Positions 1 to 9,380 are shown, counted from the stretch's first letter. The stretch is 64,000 nt of DNA from JACCZX01 sp963786295 (GCA_963786295.1 CAWAYV010000003.1:1-64000); one strand, 5' to 3'. The notes: a model not told the origin generated them from the sequence alone. Program-made: numbers and translations.

Positions 1-543
1 ACCGTCGCCGGCTGCAGCGTGCTGCCGCGCTGGGCGTTGTCGCAGGCGCGCGAGGACGTGCTGCTGGCGGCCGCGTACCTCGGACAGCCGTTGATCCTGC
101 GTGCGCATCATCAGGACCTCGAGCGCGGGCTCGAGGTGTTCGACGTCGCGGCACGGTTCATCCATGGCCTGGGCGCCGTTCGCTGGAGCGACGTGACGAC
201 GATCAGCCGGGCCAACTACCGCTGGCGCGTGCACGAAGGCGCCTTCCACGCGCGTCCTGTGGCGCCAAGGGTCTTGATCGAGGTGCCGCCCGATTGCGAG
301 CGGGTCATCGTCGCGCCGGCGCCGTGCGCACGCGAGGTGCTCGACGGCGCGGGCCGACGGCACGCCGGGGCTGCGGATCAAGCCATCGACATCGCTGCTC
401 GACCCGGCGACCTCCTCGACCTCAAGCCGCAGGCCGTGGCGCCGGAGCCGCCGGCCCGACCGCTGCCCGTGCATCGCACCGATGCGATGCTGATCCTGCG
501 TCGCCTGCTGACCGAAGCGCGCGACCGCCTGCTCGTCCATTGA
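1..543 (+). CDS. C-terminal part of an unidentified protein, exopolysaccharide region
   Basis: The reading frame is open from the first base of the window, so the true start lies upstream; a GTG at 19 is only an internal candidate. About 180 residues are visible, with no signal peptide or membrane segment. The only recognisable feature is a compact alpha/beta-like middle followed by a Pro/Arg-rich tail. The stop is 10 nt before the next gene, a glycosyltransferase, so it probably belongs to the same exopolysaccharide operon. Its position suggests a polysaccharide deacetylase or carbohydrate-processing protein, but no diagnostic motif is present and I do not assign a function. Confidence 0.55.
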   Translation, partial: TVAGCSVLPRWALSQAREDVLLAAAYLGQPLILRAHHQDLERGLEVFDVAARFIHGLGAVRWSDVTTISRANYRWRVHEGAFHARPVAPRVLIEVPPDCERVIVAPAPCAREVLDGAGRRHAGAADQAIDIAARPGDLLDLKPQAVAPEPPARPLPVHRTDAMLILRRLLTEARDRLLVH

Positions 544-553
544 ACCGCTTGCC

Positions 554-1758
554 ATGACGCAGCCGCTGAAGGTGCTGATGCTGGTCGAGAACAACGGCTA
601 TCCGCGCGACTTCCGGGTCCGGCGCGAAGCGCAGGCGCTGCGCCACGCGGGCCACGAGGTTAGCGTGATCTGCCCGCGCGAGGGCCGCGAACCCTGGCAG
701 GAGGTGCACGAGGGCGTGCACGTGCAGCGCTTCCCCGCGCCGCCGGGCGGTCGCGGCCTTGTCGGCTACGCGTTCGAATTCGCCTTTGCGACGCTTGTGA
801 TGCTTTGTCTGTCGCTCTGGAGGCTGGCGCGCCGCGGCGTCGACGTCGTGCATGCGGCCAATCCACCGGACACGCTGTGCCTGATCGGCGCCGTGTTCCG
901 CCTGCTTGGCAAGCGTTTCGTGTTCGACCAGCACGACCTCGCGCCCAGCTCTACCCTGTCGCGCTTCGCGCGCCGCGGCCCGAACGCGGTGTACGCGGCC
1001 CTGCGGCTGCTCGAACGCTGCTCGTACGCGGTGGCCAACGTCGTCATCGACCAACGTCTGCGCATCGGAGGGTGCCGGTGATCGAGGCCGTCATGTGGCC
1101 CAGCAGCAACGCGTCGGCGGTGCGCACGGCGCGCTCGGTTATTGCCCCGTGACCCCGGATCCGGCACTGGTCGCGCGCGCGCGTTTCATCGTCGGCTATG
1201 TCGGCACCATCGGTCCGCAGGACGGGCTCGACGTGATGCGCGCGCTGCGCCACCTGGTCTTCGATCTGGGTCGACGCGAGGTGCTGGCGGTGGTGGTCGG
1301 CGATGGCGATGCGCTCGCCGACGTGCACGCGCTCGCCGCCGAGCTCGAACTGGAGCCCTTCGTGCACTTCACCGGCCGTCTGCCCGAGGACGCAGCGCGC
1401 CAAGTGCTGTCGGCCGCACACGTGTGCGTGCAACCGGATCCGTCGAGCCCGCTCAACGACCACTCCACGATGAATAAGTTGATGGAATACATGGCGCTCG
1501 GCAAGCCGACGGTGGCCTTCGACCTGCCCGAAACGCGCTTCTCGGCGCAGGAGGCGGCGCACTACGTGGCACCCAACGATGAAATGGCATTCGCCCGCGC
1601 GGTGGCCGCACTGCTCGACGCGCCACAGGAGCGCGAACGCATGGGGCGAGTGGGCATGCAGCGCGTGAGCGAGTCGCTGGCGTGGGAGCATTCCGTGCCG
1701 CCGCTGCTCGCCGCCTATGCCGCGCTCGCTAAGAGCCTGCACGCCACGGCATGGGTGA
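554..1758 (+). pseudogene. GT4-family glycosyltransferase, frameshifted
   Basis: This is a GT-B glycosyltransferase of family 4 type, expected to add sugars to a lipid-linked polysaccharide at the inner face of the membrane. The N-terminal Rossmann half (554-1081) opens with KVLMLVENNGYPRDFRVRRE and has the DVVHAANPPDT segment. The C-terminal half is in another frame from about 1141 and contains FIVGYVGTIGPQDGLD, the donor-binding STMNKLMEYMALGKPTV stretch and the usual C-terminal helix. The linker at about 1060-1140 does not read sensibly in any single frame, so at least one indel lies there. The end is approximate: a TGA at 1756 overlaps the start of the next glycosyltransferase, which suggests coupling. 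The breaks may be sequencing errors. Confidence 0.75.
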
Positions 1759-2805
1759 CCGCATGGCCCGGAAGCCGACGGTGTCAGTCGTCGTGCCTTG
1801 CTACAACTACGGGCACTATCCTGCCCGACTTGCGGTGGGGAGCGTGCTCGCCCAGGAGGGCGTCGACGTCGACGTGCTGGTCATCGACGACGCGTCCACC
1901 GACGGGAGCGCCGATGTGCGCGGACGCACTGGCCGCCCACGACGCTGGGTGTCCGCGTCATCAGGCACGAACGCAACCAGGGTCACATCGCGACGTACAA
2001 CGAGGGTCTGGCCGCGATCGAGGGTGACTACGTCGTCCTGCTGTCGGCGGACGACATGCTGACACCCGGGGCACTTCAACGGGCGACGTCAGTGATGGAA
2101 CGGCATCCGAGCGTCGGCCTGGTCTACGGTCATCCACGGGCTTTTTGCGCAGAGGACCAAGTGGCGCCTTCCTTGCGCATGCGCGGCTTCTCAGTGTGGA
2201 AGGGCGAGGCCTGGATCGGCGCGCAGTGCCGGCGAGGTCTGAATTGCATTGCCTCGCCCGAGGCGGTGGTGCGGGGGCGCATCCAAAGGCGCGTCGGCGG
2301 CTACACGGAGCAACTGCCGCACACCGCCGACCTTGAAATGTGGTTGCGCATTGCGGCGGTGTCGGACGTCGCTCGAATTCATGGTGCCGACCAGGCACTG
2401 CGCCGCAACCATTCGTCCAGCATGTCGCACGCGCACTACGGGCGCATGCAGGACGACCTGCTGCACCGGTACTTGGCGTTCGAGCGCTTCTTCGAAGGCG
2501 CCGGCCGGGACCTGCCGTCCTCGCTTCACGCTCGCGCCGCCGCGCGCAGGCGCTTGGCGGACGACGCTTTGGCCGCGGCTTGCGATGCGGTCGCCGCCGG
2601 AAAGGCAGCCGAGGCCGAGGAGTTCGTCAGCCTGGCACGCAGCTTCGGCGGACCGCCGGAGCGCCTGCCCACCTGGAGGCCGCTGCAGCGGCTGCGCGCG
2701 CCAAAGCGAACGCCATGGGACGCGCTGCTGCTGCTGCTCCATGCAGTGACGCGCGACCTGCGCCGGCGAGTGCTATGGCGCCGCTGGCGCCATTACGGGG
2801 TTTGA
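1751..2805 (+). pseudogene. GT2-family glycosyltransferase, frameshifted
   Basis: This GT-A fold family 2 glycosyltransferase begins with TVSVVVPCYNYG and the nucleotide-binding VLVIDDASTDGSADV motif. The body passes through three frames: one to about 1918, a second (CADALAAHDAG) to about 1965, and a third with VRVIRHERNQGHIATYNEG and the LLSADDMLTPGAL motif that carries the DxD-like acidic pair, ending at 2805. ATGs at 1751 and 1763 are both plausible. The C-terminal third is a family-variable helical region with no predicted membrane anchor. It sits between a GT4 enzyme and a WsaF-like rhamnosyltransferase, so it belongs to one glycan assembly cluster. Two or more indels are needed to restore it. 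Confidence 0.75.
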
Positions 2806-2840
2806 ACCGGAGCTGGCAGTTCAAGGCGACCCGACGAATT

Positions 2841-4082
2841 ATGGATAACGTCCTCGAACCGGAATTGCGCGTTGACCCGGCGCCACTGCGCCGGATACGC
2901 CAGTTACGGCGCGTCTGGCGCGCCGAGGGCGGCCGCGGGGTCGCCACACGCGCTCGCATGAGGATCGCGGAGATGGTTGCACCCACGCGGCCGATGCTGC
3001 CGGTGATGGCCGAGGACGTCATCGCCGCCGATCTCGATCGTCCCTTCGTGCCCCCGGTGGCCCCGCCGAGGGCCGGCTCGGAGCCCGTGCTCGCCTGGGT
3101 GGTCGTGCCCGCGGCGCCGCGGGCAGGCGGACACACGACGCTGTACCGCATCGTCAATCATTTGCAGGCCCACGGCTACGTCAACGGCGTCTACTTCTAC
3201 GACGTGAACAACGTCGACCTCGAGTACTACCGCCAGGTACTGCGCCGTTCCTACGGGTTCAGCGGGCATGTCGGCAACACACAGGACGGCATCGCCGACG
3301 CCGACGCCGTGATTGCGACCTCCTGGCAGACGGCGTATCCGGTCTTCAACGCGCGCTGCTTGGGCAAGCGTTGCTACTTCGTACAGGACTTCGAAGCCGA
3401 GTTCTATGCGGTGGGCAGCTTGAGCGAACTGGCGCTCAACACTTATCGCATGGGCCTGCACGCGATCACTGCAGGACCGTGGCTCGCCGACAAGCTGCGA
3501 ACGGAGTTCGGCATGGCGGCCGACTCGTTCCCGTTCGGCAGCGATGGCGACATCTATTCCCGCACCGCTGTCGGACCGCGTCCCGGCGTAGCGTTCTACG
3601 CCCGGCCAGAAGTCGCGCGACGCGGGTTCGAGATCGGCATGATGGCGCTCGAGCTGTTCGCCTCGCGCCATCCCGCGGTGGAGATCCACCTTTACGGCCA
3701 GAGGATCGACGCGCTCGGCTATCGCTTTCACAACCACGGTCGTGCGTCACCGCAGGAGCTCAATGCGCTCTACAACCGCTGCCGTGCCGGCCTCAGCCTT
3801 TCGCTGACGAACACTTCGCTCGTGCCGCACGAGATGCTTGCCGCCGGCTGCATTCCCGTCGTCAACGATTCGCCGAACAACCGCATCGTGCTTGACAACC
3901 CCTTCGTGCGGTATGCGAGCTTGACCCCGCCATCTCTCGCGGCCGCGCTCGAAGCGATCGTGCGGCTGCGCGATTTCGAGGACCATTCCGCGGCGGCGGC
4001 GGCCAGCGTGAAGTCAACGACCTGGGCCGACGCCGGTGCTGCGGTCGAGCGCATCCTGCAACGCCTGCTGGCCCGACCGTAA
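2841..4082 (+). CDS. WsaF-like rhamnosyltransferase (GT-B)
   Basis: The intact 413-residue protein resembles the WsaF family of dTDP-rhamnosyl transferases in S-layer glycan and O-antigen clusters. Residues 80-110 form the start of the N-terminal domain (LAWVVVPAAPRAGGHTTLYR). The family-typical DADAVIATSWQTAYPVFN is near residue 155 and CYFVQDFEAEFYAVGS near residue 180. The C-terminal donor-binding half includes VAFYARPEVARRGFEI and the acidic/donor loop SLSLTNTSLVPHEMLAAGC. The ATG at 2841 was chosen because the frame upstream to 2340 is antisense-like, Arg/Ala-rich sequence overlapping the previous gene. It is the only undamaged glycosyltransferase of the cluster. Substrate specificity is inferred from family resemblance only. 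Confidence 0.8.
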   Translation: MDNVLEPELRVDPAPLRRIRQLRRVWRAEGGRGVATRARMRIAEMVAPTRPMLPVMAEDVIAADLDRPFVPPVAPPRAGSEPVLAWVVVPAAPRAGGHTTLYRIVNHLQAHGYVNGVYFYDVNNVDLEYYRQVLRRSYGFSGHVGNTQDGIADADAVIATSWQTAYPVFNARCLGKRCYFVQDFEAEFYAVGSLSELALNTYRMGLHAITAGPWLADKLRTEFGMAADSFPFGSDGDIYSRTAVGPRPGVAFYARPEVARRGFEIGMMALELFASRHPAVEIHLYGQRIDALGYRFHNHGRASPQELNALYNRCRAGLSLSLTNTSLVPHEMLAAGCIPVVNDSPNNRIVLDNPFVRYASLTPPSLAAALEAIVRLRDFEDHSAAAAASVKSTTWADAGAAVERILQRLLARP

Positions 4083-4149
4083 TGGCGAAGAGCGCGACTC
4101 CACCCGCAGTCCCGTCGCGTGATGGAGTTGCCCTCGACGACCTGCGCGC

Positions 4150-4440
4150 CTAGCGCACGACGAGGTTGGATGGCGGCTGCGGGGCCACCGTGCTTGCGCT
4201 CGACGGCTCGAACGCGCCTATCGTCGGCGCGGCACCGACCGCCCGCCCATCGAAGTCCCGCGTCAGACCGACATTGACGCCCCTGCCAATCAGCGGCGAC
4301 GTGCTTTTCAGGCGGTAGTTGGCCGCCTCGACGTCGACGAAACCGAGGTCGGCCGCCAACACCACATTGCTTTCCGAGGGAATGCCGTAGACGGCATAGG
4401 TGCCCGAATTATCGAAAGCGTTGGAGCTGTGCGTCACGCT
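4150..4440 (-). pseudogene. C-terminal remnant of a choice-of-anchor Q / beta-helix protein
   Basis: About 97 codons resemble the C-terminal end of secreted parallel beta-helix proteins: AADLGFVDVEAANYRLKST, then SPLIGRGVNVGLTRDFDGR and the closing TIGAFEPSS segment. This is the pattern of choice-of-anchor Q domains, where the last helix coil is followed by a short tail. There is no start or signal peptide; an in-frame TGA lies just upstream, inside the end of the neighbouring beta-helix gene. It is therefore a 5'-truncated piece abutting the stop of the next paralogue, probably left by recombination between tandem copies. Confidence 0.6.
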
Positions 4441-4459
4441 GCCGAGCGGGCAGGGGCAT

Positions 4460-5642
4460 TTACTGGACTCTCAACCCTGTCGGAGGTGCCACAACCGCTT
4501 GGCCGATCGAAGCGCCCATGTCGGACCCATCCGATGCCGCCCGGTAACCGGGCGAGCCGCTGACCAGTTGCCACCCGCTAAAGCTGGTGGGCAGCAAGCC
4601 ACCGACATAGATCGGCGTGCCGATTATGTTGTTCGTGCCGCTCCCAGCGCTCGGGAACAGATTGTGCGTAAATGTGCAGGCCGTGCAAGACCCCAGCGGT
4701 CCCGCGAGAAACTCGTTCCCTGCATGATGTTGTCGGTATAGATTCCAGAGCCGCCATCAGATTTATTGATGCCGCCAACGCGCATCGAGGAACCTCGTAC
4801 CGTGTTGTGACGAAAGGTCATATTGGTCTGCGACCCCAAGTCGATGACGCATTGCGTCCCGTCCGCACCCGTTCCGTTGCCGACGAATACATTCCCCTCG
4901 ATTGTTTCATTGCTTGCTGCATCGTAATGGCCAATGCACACGCGAGGCTGGAAAAAGTAGTTGCCCTTGATGACGCTGTTGCGCTGCCCGTAGCCCTGGA
5001 TTGCGTCGACGTGCTCAGAGCAATTGCCCTGCGTCAGGTCAGCAAAGACGTTGCCAGGACCGACCACCGTGCCGTACGAGCCGAGCTGCACACCGTCGGA
5101 GCAGCCCTTACCGTTGAAGACGTTGTTGCTGGCTGTCACGCCACTCGGAACCGAGCCTGAACCGCCGGGCCAATTGATACCGAGCGGCCCTCTTGGCCGC
5201 CAGGGACTTGACTGCCGTTGATGCCGCTAAACGTATTCCCATCGACAAGGATGTTGTTATTGTTGAAGTTCGTGGTATTGATGAACATACCGCCCTTGAA
5301 GGTGCTGTTCAATACCGCGATGTTCTTGGTACTGGCGCCGTTGATTTCAGCCCCAGTAATCGTCAGGCTGGAGGCACGAATGAATTGCGTACCTCCAGTT
5401 ATAACGAGATACAGTGACGCGTCGACGCCCGTTGTCGACCGGATTGTCACGAAGTTTGATTTGGCGATGCCGCTAAGCGTGACATTGCCCCAACTTCCGG
5501 AGTTCAGGCAAATCGTCGAGCCCGGAGCAGCACCAGAAACCGCGCTCGCCACGCTCGAGCCTGGATTTATTGTCGTGGTGCACGTCTGCGCAAATGCGCC
5601 ACCGCAGCAAACCGAAAGCAAGAAGAATAGGAATTTTTTCAT
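4460..5642 (-). pseudogene. Secreted right-handed parallel beta-helix protein, frameshifted
   Basis: A Sec signal peptide (MKKFLFFLLSVCCGGAFAQ) starts at 5642. It is followed by the CTTTINPGSSVASAVSGAAPG opening of pectate-lyase-like repeats and then Asn-rich coils (NNNNILVDGNTFSGING, VIKGNYFFQPRVCIGHYD, MTFRHNTVRGSS). These coils are typical of right-handed beta-helix proteins that bind or cleave polysaccharides outside the cell. Two one-base shifts, near 5193 and 4713, restore a continuous protein ending LRVQ with a TAA at 4460. After correction the coil at 5190-5160 reads LGINWPGGSGSVPSGVTAS, as expected. Base composition is visibly less GC-rich than the flanks. A role in processing the exopolysaccharide made by the neighbouring enzymes is inference. 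Confidence 0.75.
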
Positions 5643-5697
5643 CGCGTTCACCAAAAGATTATTCTCAATAGAAATGCATGCTTGCTTGTGGCAGGAA

Positions 5698-6953
5698 TCA
5701 CGGGATGACTTTCGCCGCCTCGTTGGAATACGCGCTCTCCGTTGCCCGCGCTGTCGAGGGCGGTCACGGCGAAGTAGTACAAGGTGCCCGGATTGAGACC
5801 CGAGACGGTCCAGCTCGTCGCGTTGCCCGTCGTCAGGCCGCTTCCCCGCGGTTGTGAATAGGCCCCCGGAGCGGTGCCGTAGTAGACGCGATAGCCGGTC
5901 ACGTTGGCGTCCGGCGATGCGGTCCAGCTCAAGGCTGCCGTGCCGGTGGGCGCAGGCGGCGGAGGCGGCGGAGGCGGCGGCGGCGGAGGCGGCGCAGTGC
6001 CGGTGTCGCTGAAGACGAGGTCGACCCAGTAGTTCGTCGCGTTGTAGGTCGAGGACGGGAACGTCGTCGTGCTCGAGTAGCGGTAGACGCTGTTGCCGCC
6101 GGCGGCGCCGTTGCTGAGCAGGTTGACCGGGCCGTTGCTGACGCCGCTCGTGGCGAAGAAGTTGAGGTCGGCCGCATAGTTCCCGTTCGGTGCGTAGTAC
6201 GACGCGACATAGACTGTGTTCGCGTTCACCGGGACCGGGCTCGCAAAGTTCACCTGCTGCCAGCCCGACGCCGTCTCGGCGCTGAAGGTGGCCCGCGCGA
6301 GCAGCGCGCCGCTGGCGCTCCAAAGGTTGCCGACATGGGTGCCGGTGTTGCCCGTCGCCTTGTAGAAGCGAACGCCGCTGATGAAACCGTCGATGCTCGT
6401 CGTGAACTTGACGCCGAGCTCGACCGCGTTCGGGTCCGAATGCTGCGGCGTGGTCGGCGTCGTCGACGCGCTCCAGGCGCTGCACGGGCAGCTCGGTGGA
6501 GGCGGCGGAGGCGGAGGCGGCGCAGGCGGCGGCAGGCGGCGCAGGGTCGGGCGTGGCGACAATTGCATAGCACGCCTTGCGCACGCCAGGAGCCGGGTTG
6601 CCGAAGAATTCGTTTGTGCACGACACCGTCCCCGAGACCCGCTTGTAGACCCAGTTCTTGCCGCTGCCGTAGCGTACCCACGTCCACGAGGCGAGGGTGA
6701 AGGTCTGCCCCTGGTCCGCGACCTTGCTCCACGTGTAACTCGACAAGCGCTCCGCCATCTCGGTGGATCCTTCCTGGGCGCTTGTCTCCTGGGCGCTTGT
6801 CTCGCCTTCACGGGCCAAGCTCTCCGCCGTCTCGGTGGGTCCTTCCTGGGCGCTTGTCTCGCCTTCACCGGAGCCGCCGCATGCGACGAGATAAACGCTC
6901 GACATGAGCATCGCGGCGAGAGATAGGCGCGTTGGGTAGTTTCGATGCCGCAT
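5698..6953 (-). pseudogene. Lipoprotein with DUF4082 and Fn3 domains, frameshifted
   Basis: The N-terminus is a lipoprotein signal (SVYLVACGGSGEG), followed by Glu/Ser/Thr repeats built on EGETSAQE. A folded segment containing WSKVADQGQTFTLASW comes next, then a long Pro-rich linker. After the linker the frame changes and a DUF4082 domain follows (GVKFTTSIDGFISGVRFYKA, ending YWVDLVFSDTG). A second poly-Pro linker leads to a fibronectin type III domain (ALSWTASPDANVTGYRVYYG). One extra base near 5745 hides the natural C-terminus SAGNESAYSNEAAKVIP, whose TGA is at 5698. It is probably a surface-exposed carbohydrate-binding lipoprotein, and both shifts fall in G/C-rich repeats where indel errors are common. 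Confidence 0.7.
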
Positions 6954-7351
6954 TCAATGTTCCTTGGTTTGGGTTTGGACTTCCCCGATCGCACCGGGGT
7001 GCGGTCTGCTTAAAGCGAGCACGTGAACGCAACGCGATCGCGTCGCCCTTTGAAGCTGGTGTAGTCCGGTACGGCTACCGATGAGAGAAAACACCATGCA
7101 TCATGAGAATCCGAGGAGTGAGTCGGGGGCGCTCGTCGCCGTGCATCTGCTGACCAAGCACGATGAACAACTTTACCTTCGGCCGGATTTTCGAAAGCTG
7201 AACCGTCCGGCGCCATCTGCCCTACAGCCTAACAAGAATGCGAACGTGGCTTTGCGCGAGCGCGAGCGACGCGACACATGCGGCGATCTACAGAGGGAAA
7301 TCAGGGCAAGCGGGAGCCGCTTCGTCAGCCCCGCGCGTAATTTCTGCTCTC
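6954..7351. other. Gene-free stretch upstream of the DUF4082 lipoprotein gene
   Basis: No supportable gene is visible on either strand. The short open frames here have no recognisable motif, no convincing ribosome-binding site and Arg-rich out-of-frame composition. The first 100 bp presumably hold the promoter of the leftward lipoprotein gene, but no clear -35/-10 pair stands out. The right end runs into the 33-bp tandem duplication. Confidence 0.5.
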
Positions 7352-7418
7352 ACGCAATCGCGCGAGCAAAACACGACTCAGCACTAACGCAATCGCGCGA
7401 TCAAACACGACTCAGCAC
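7352..7418 (+). repeat. Two tandem units of 32-33 bp
   Basis: Two imperfect direct copies, 7352-7384 and 7387-7418, share acgcaatcgcgcga and cacgactcagcac and differ by one substitution and one missing base. Each contains the self-complementary core aatcgcgcgatt or a variant. The second unit runs directly into the stop of the LuxR fragment, so the duplication lies just downstream of that gene end and may include part of its terminator. Confidence 0.75.
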
Positions 7419-7649
7419 ACCTGTCGACGGTGCGCGAGTCCGAGTTTCTGGAGGGCGCCGCGCACGTGCTTCTTCATGGTGTTTGGACTGATGCACAACT
7501 CGCGGCCGAATTTCCTTGTTCGTCAGGCCGCGGCAAACGAGTTCTATCAGTCGAGCTCGCGCCCAGTCAATTGATGGCTGGCTGCGCGGCGCCCGGACGA
7601 GCAGACGCGCTGCCTCCAGAGCCATGATCGCGTCGAAATGGAGTGCCTG
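7408..7649 (+). repeat. Dispersed repeat A, copy 1 (242 bp)
   Basis: This segment recurs at 12851-13092 with only two substitutions that I can see. It holds the 3' end of a LuxR-type regulator gene on the minus strand. Its last 27 bp (7623-7649) are also the first 27 bp of repeat B. Homology to the second copy stops sharply at both ends. Confidence 0.85.
7412..7649 (-). pseudogene. 3' fragment of a LuxR-family regulator gene
   Basis: Read leftward, the fragment runs from QALHFDAIM through a linker to a LuxR-type helix-turn-helix: LIELVCRGLTNKEI, then, after a one-base shift near 7508, RELCISPNTMKKHVRGALQK and the terminal LGLAHRRQVC with a TGA at 7412. That is the C-terminal four-helix DNA-binding domain of MalT/NarL-type regulators. 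The N-terminal receiver or ATPase part is absent because the frame ends at the junction with repeat B at 7650. The second copy at 12855-13092 has the same shift, so the lesion predates the duplication or reflects the same source sequence. Confidence 0.7.
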
Positions 7650-8065
7650 CGTTTGCTACTGCAGCCACTTTCGTGGTTCTTGCCGTTTTCCGGGAGACGC
7701 GCCCGCTGAGCGCACGCTCGAGGGTGGCACGAGTGACTAGGAGTGGCGTTCTCCCGAAGTCACTTGGGCTAGGTCCCATCATTGTGTATCTCGCGTCGGC
7801 CATAAACATTGCGCTGGTCGTTTTGGTCATCGTTACTGCCGGCCGTGCTGTCTCCGGGAAGTTGCAGGCCCAAGAAGATTTCGGTGTGTTCATGCTCATT
7901 TTCGGCATCGGTGGGCCAGTGTCACTCGTTTGTCTCATTACCGTTATCGTTGGTGCCCTAGTGGGTCTGCGCACTCCAAATTTCAGCGCACAGCTTCTCA
8001 AGAGTCCCGTCGCTGTCCTGGGCATCATCAACTGCACGGTGCCATTTACTTTGTTGGCAGCACCG
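7623..8065 (+). repeat. Dispersed repeat B, copy 1 (443 bp)
   Basis: The segment recurs at 9975-10417 with a single substitution noticed (act versus att near the end). It begins with the 27-bp core shared with repeat A and encodes a small membrane protein. In the other copy it is joined directly to the sequence found here at 8354-8438, so the two copies differ by presence or absence of 288 bp. Confidence 0.85.
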
Positions 8066-8164
8066 CCGAGGCCGCCTCTTCTAGAGGCTCGCCACGCTTC
8101 AGTTCGTGCCCGGCAAACGATCGGGTCGTGGCCACTAGTATCCCGTTCACTTTGTGCTCAGTGA
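7733..8164 (+). CDS. Small integral membrane protein, unknown function
   Basis: The frame is open from 7643, but a GTG at 7733 with agggtgg upstream is a better start than the ATG inside the repeat core. Three hydrophobic segments are clear: IIVYLASAINIALVVLVIVT, VFMLIFGIGGPVSLVCLITV extending to VGALVGL, and PVAVLGIINCTVPFTLLA. The final 35 residues are Arg/Pro-rich and probably reflect read-through past the repeat end, because the duplicate protein stops shortly after FILLAAPS. No family was recognised. Conservation of the identical protein in both copies is due to recent duplication and says nothing about selection. Confidence 0.4.
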   Translation: MTRSGVLPKSLGLGPIIVYLASAINIALVVLVIVTAGRAVSGKLQAQEDFGVFMLIFGIGGPVSLVCLITVIVGALVGLRTPNFSAQLLKSPVAVLGIINCTVPFTLLAAPPRPPLLEARHASVRARQTIGSWPLVSRSLCAQ

Positions 8165-8344
8165 GCAGGTAATTCTTGCGCGCGCTCAAGCGGGCCAGCA
8201 TCACGCCGCCACGTGACGTCACCAAGTTCAACTAGACGTGTCTTTTTCACCGAGCGTAGCTTTGCGTTGCGCGTTGATCGAAGGAGGCGCGCAATGGACG
8301 CAATGAAGATGGCCCACCGCGCCGTGCAGCAGCCAAGTCTTCAA

Positions 8345-8497
8345 ATGAACACTCGTCGTAGCCTCGTCATTGCTGCGACAGGTTCAGCGCTCGCCAAGTG
8401 GACTTCCGTATGCGCACAGGCGCCGGCTCAAGCTACTGCGCAGACGGACTGCGCCAGAAGCGCACCGCGTGCCCACGTGGTTGTCGATGAGCCTTGA
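8345..8497 (+). pseudogene. Truncated secreted protein: Tat/Sec signal peptide only
   Basis: The start MNTRRSLVIAATGSALAKW has the twin-Arg plus hydrophobic core of an exported periplasmic protein, followed by a plausible cleavage site CAQAPAQA. Only 50 residues are open before a TGA and no mature domain is present. The region from the signal peptide to ATAQ is the 85-bp piece duplicated at 10416-10500, where the start codon is missing. It looks like a stump of a binding-protein or oxidase gene. Confidence 0.45.
8354..8438 (+). repeat. Dispersed repeat C, copy 1 (85 bp)
   Basis: This piece is identical, as far as I can see, to 10416-10500. Here it is separated from repeat B by 288 bp (8066-8353); in the second copy it abuts repeat B directly with a 2-bp CG overlap. 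It encodes most of a twin-Arg-like signal peptide. Confidence 0.8.
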
Positions 8498-8573
8498 CGC
8501 TGTAAGAAGGCTTCGCCGACCGTTCGATTCAGATAGTTTCTCAATTCAGGATCTCCAATAGGGAATGCGCCGG

Positions 8574-9286
8574 TCAATTAATCTGCTTGCTGGCCTCATT
8601 CGAATAGGCACTCTCATTGCCAGCCGAATCGACGGCGGTGACGGCGAAATAGTAGGTGTGCCCGGTCGGAAGAACCGGCGTGATGTAGCTTGTTTTCGTC
8701 ACATAGGCGCCCGTGCCTAACTGTTGGCTGTAGGTCCGGGGTGCCGTTCCCCAGTAGACACGGTAGCCAGTGACAGTTCCCGACGGTGCGCCCCACGTCA
8801 GCGACGCAGTAGCGGGTGCGGGTGCGGGTGCAGGTGCGGGCGCAGGTGCAGGCGCTGGGGCCGGCGCAGGCGCTGGAGCCGGCGCAGGTGCTGGAGCCGG
8901 CGCAGGTGCTGGAGCCGGCGCAGGCGCTGGGGCCGGCGCAGGTGCTGGAGCCGGCGCAGGTGCGCAGGTGCCGGCGCAGGTGCTGGGGCCGGCGCAGGTG
9001 CTGGCGCAGGTGCTGGAGCCGGCGCAGGTGATGGGGTCGGCGCAGGTGATGGGGCCGGCGCAGGTGCTGGAGCCGGCGCAGGTGATGGAGCCGGCGCAGG
9101 CGCAGGCGCAGGCGCTGGAGCCGGTGCAGGTGCAGGTGCAGGGGCCGGCCCTGGTGCAGATACAGGAGCCGGCGCCGGTGCGGCTTCGGCGTCCGGAGTC
9201 TCGTCACCGCCGCCGCAAGCGACCAACGTGGTGGCACAGGCGAGTGCATTCCACACTGTCCACGACGTGGGCTTTCTCGGCGCCAT
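8574..9286 (-). pseudogene. Pro/Ala-repeat lipoprotein with Fn3 domain, frameshifted
   Basis: The protein starts MAPRKPTSWTVWNALACATT and has a lipobox at TLVACGGGDE. A Pro-Ala alternating stalk of roughly 100 residues follows, encoded by an 18-bp minisatellite. After an indel at about 8965-8975 the frame enters a fibronectin type III domain (ASLTWGAPSGTVTGYRVYWG ... YYFAVTAVDSAGNESAYSNE), ending SKQIN with a TGA at 8574. Its domain plan matches the lipoprotein at 5698-6953: lipid anchor, extended stalk, Fn3. Such stalks hold a binding domain away from the outer membrane. The break sits in the repeat and could be slippage in the cell or an assembly error. Confidence 0.7.
8812..9172 (+). repeat. 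Minisatellite of ~18-bp units encoding Pro-Ala
   Basis: Degenerate repeats of ggcgcaggtgctggagcc and its variants (ggcgcaggcgctgg, ggcgcaggtgatggg) run for about 360 bp inside the lipoprotein gene. On the minus strand each unit encodes three Ala-Pro pairs, occasionally Ser-Pro. The irregular piece at about 8958-8975 is where the reading frame is lost. Confidence 0.85.
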
Positions 9287-9380
9287 CTATCCGCACGCGA
9301 CGCGGTAGACGCGCGCCGCTAGCTCCGCATGTCGCCTGTTCTCCCAGGCGAGGCTTGGCCGAGGACTTCTCCCATGAGAC

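Noticed and set aside
2340..2840. N-terminal extension of the WsaF-like protein from 2340
   Set aside because: It overlaps the GT2 coding region in another frame and is Arg/Ala-rich without family similarity.
7081..7491. 136-codon plus-strand frame upstream of repeat A
   Set aside because: It has no recognisable motif, no good ribosome-binding site, and it runs through the tandem duplication and into the antisense of the LuxR fragment.
8812..9172. Regularly spaced repeat considered as a CRISPR array
   Set aside because: Units are contiguous 18-bp coding repeats with no spacers and no cas genes nearby.
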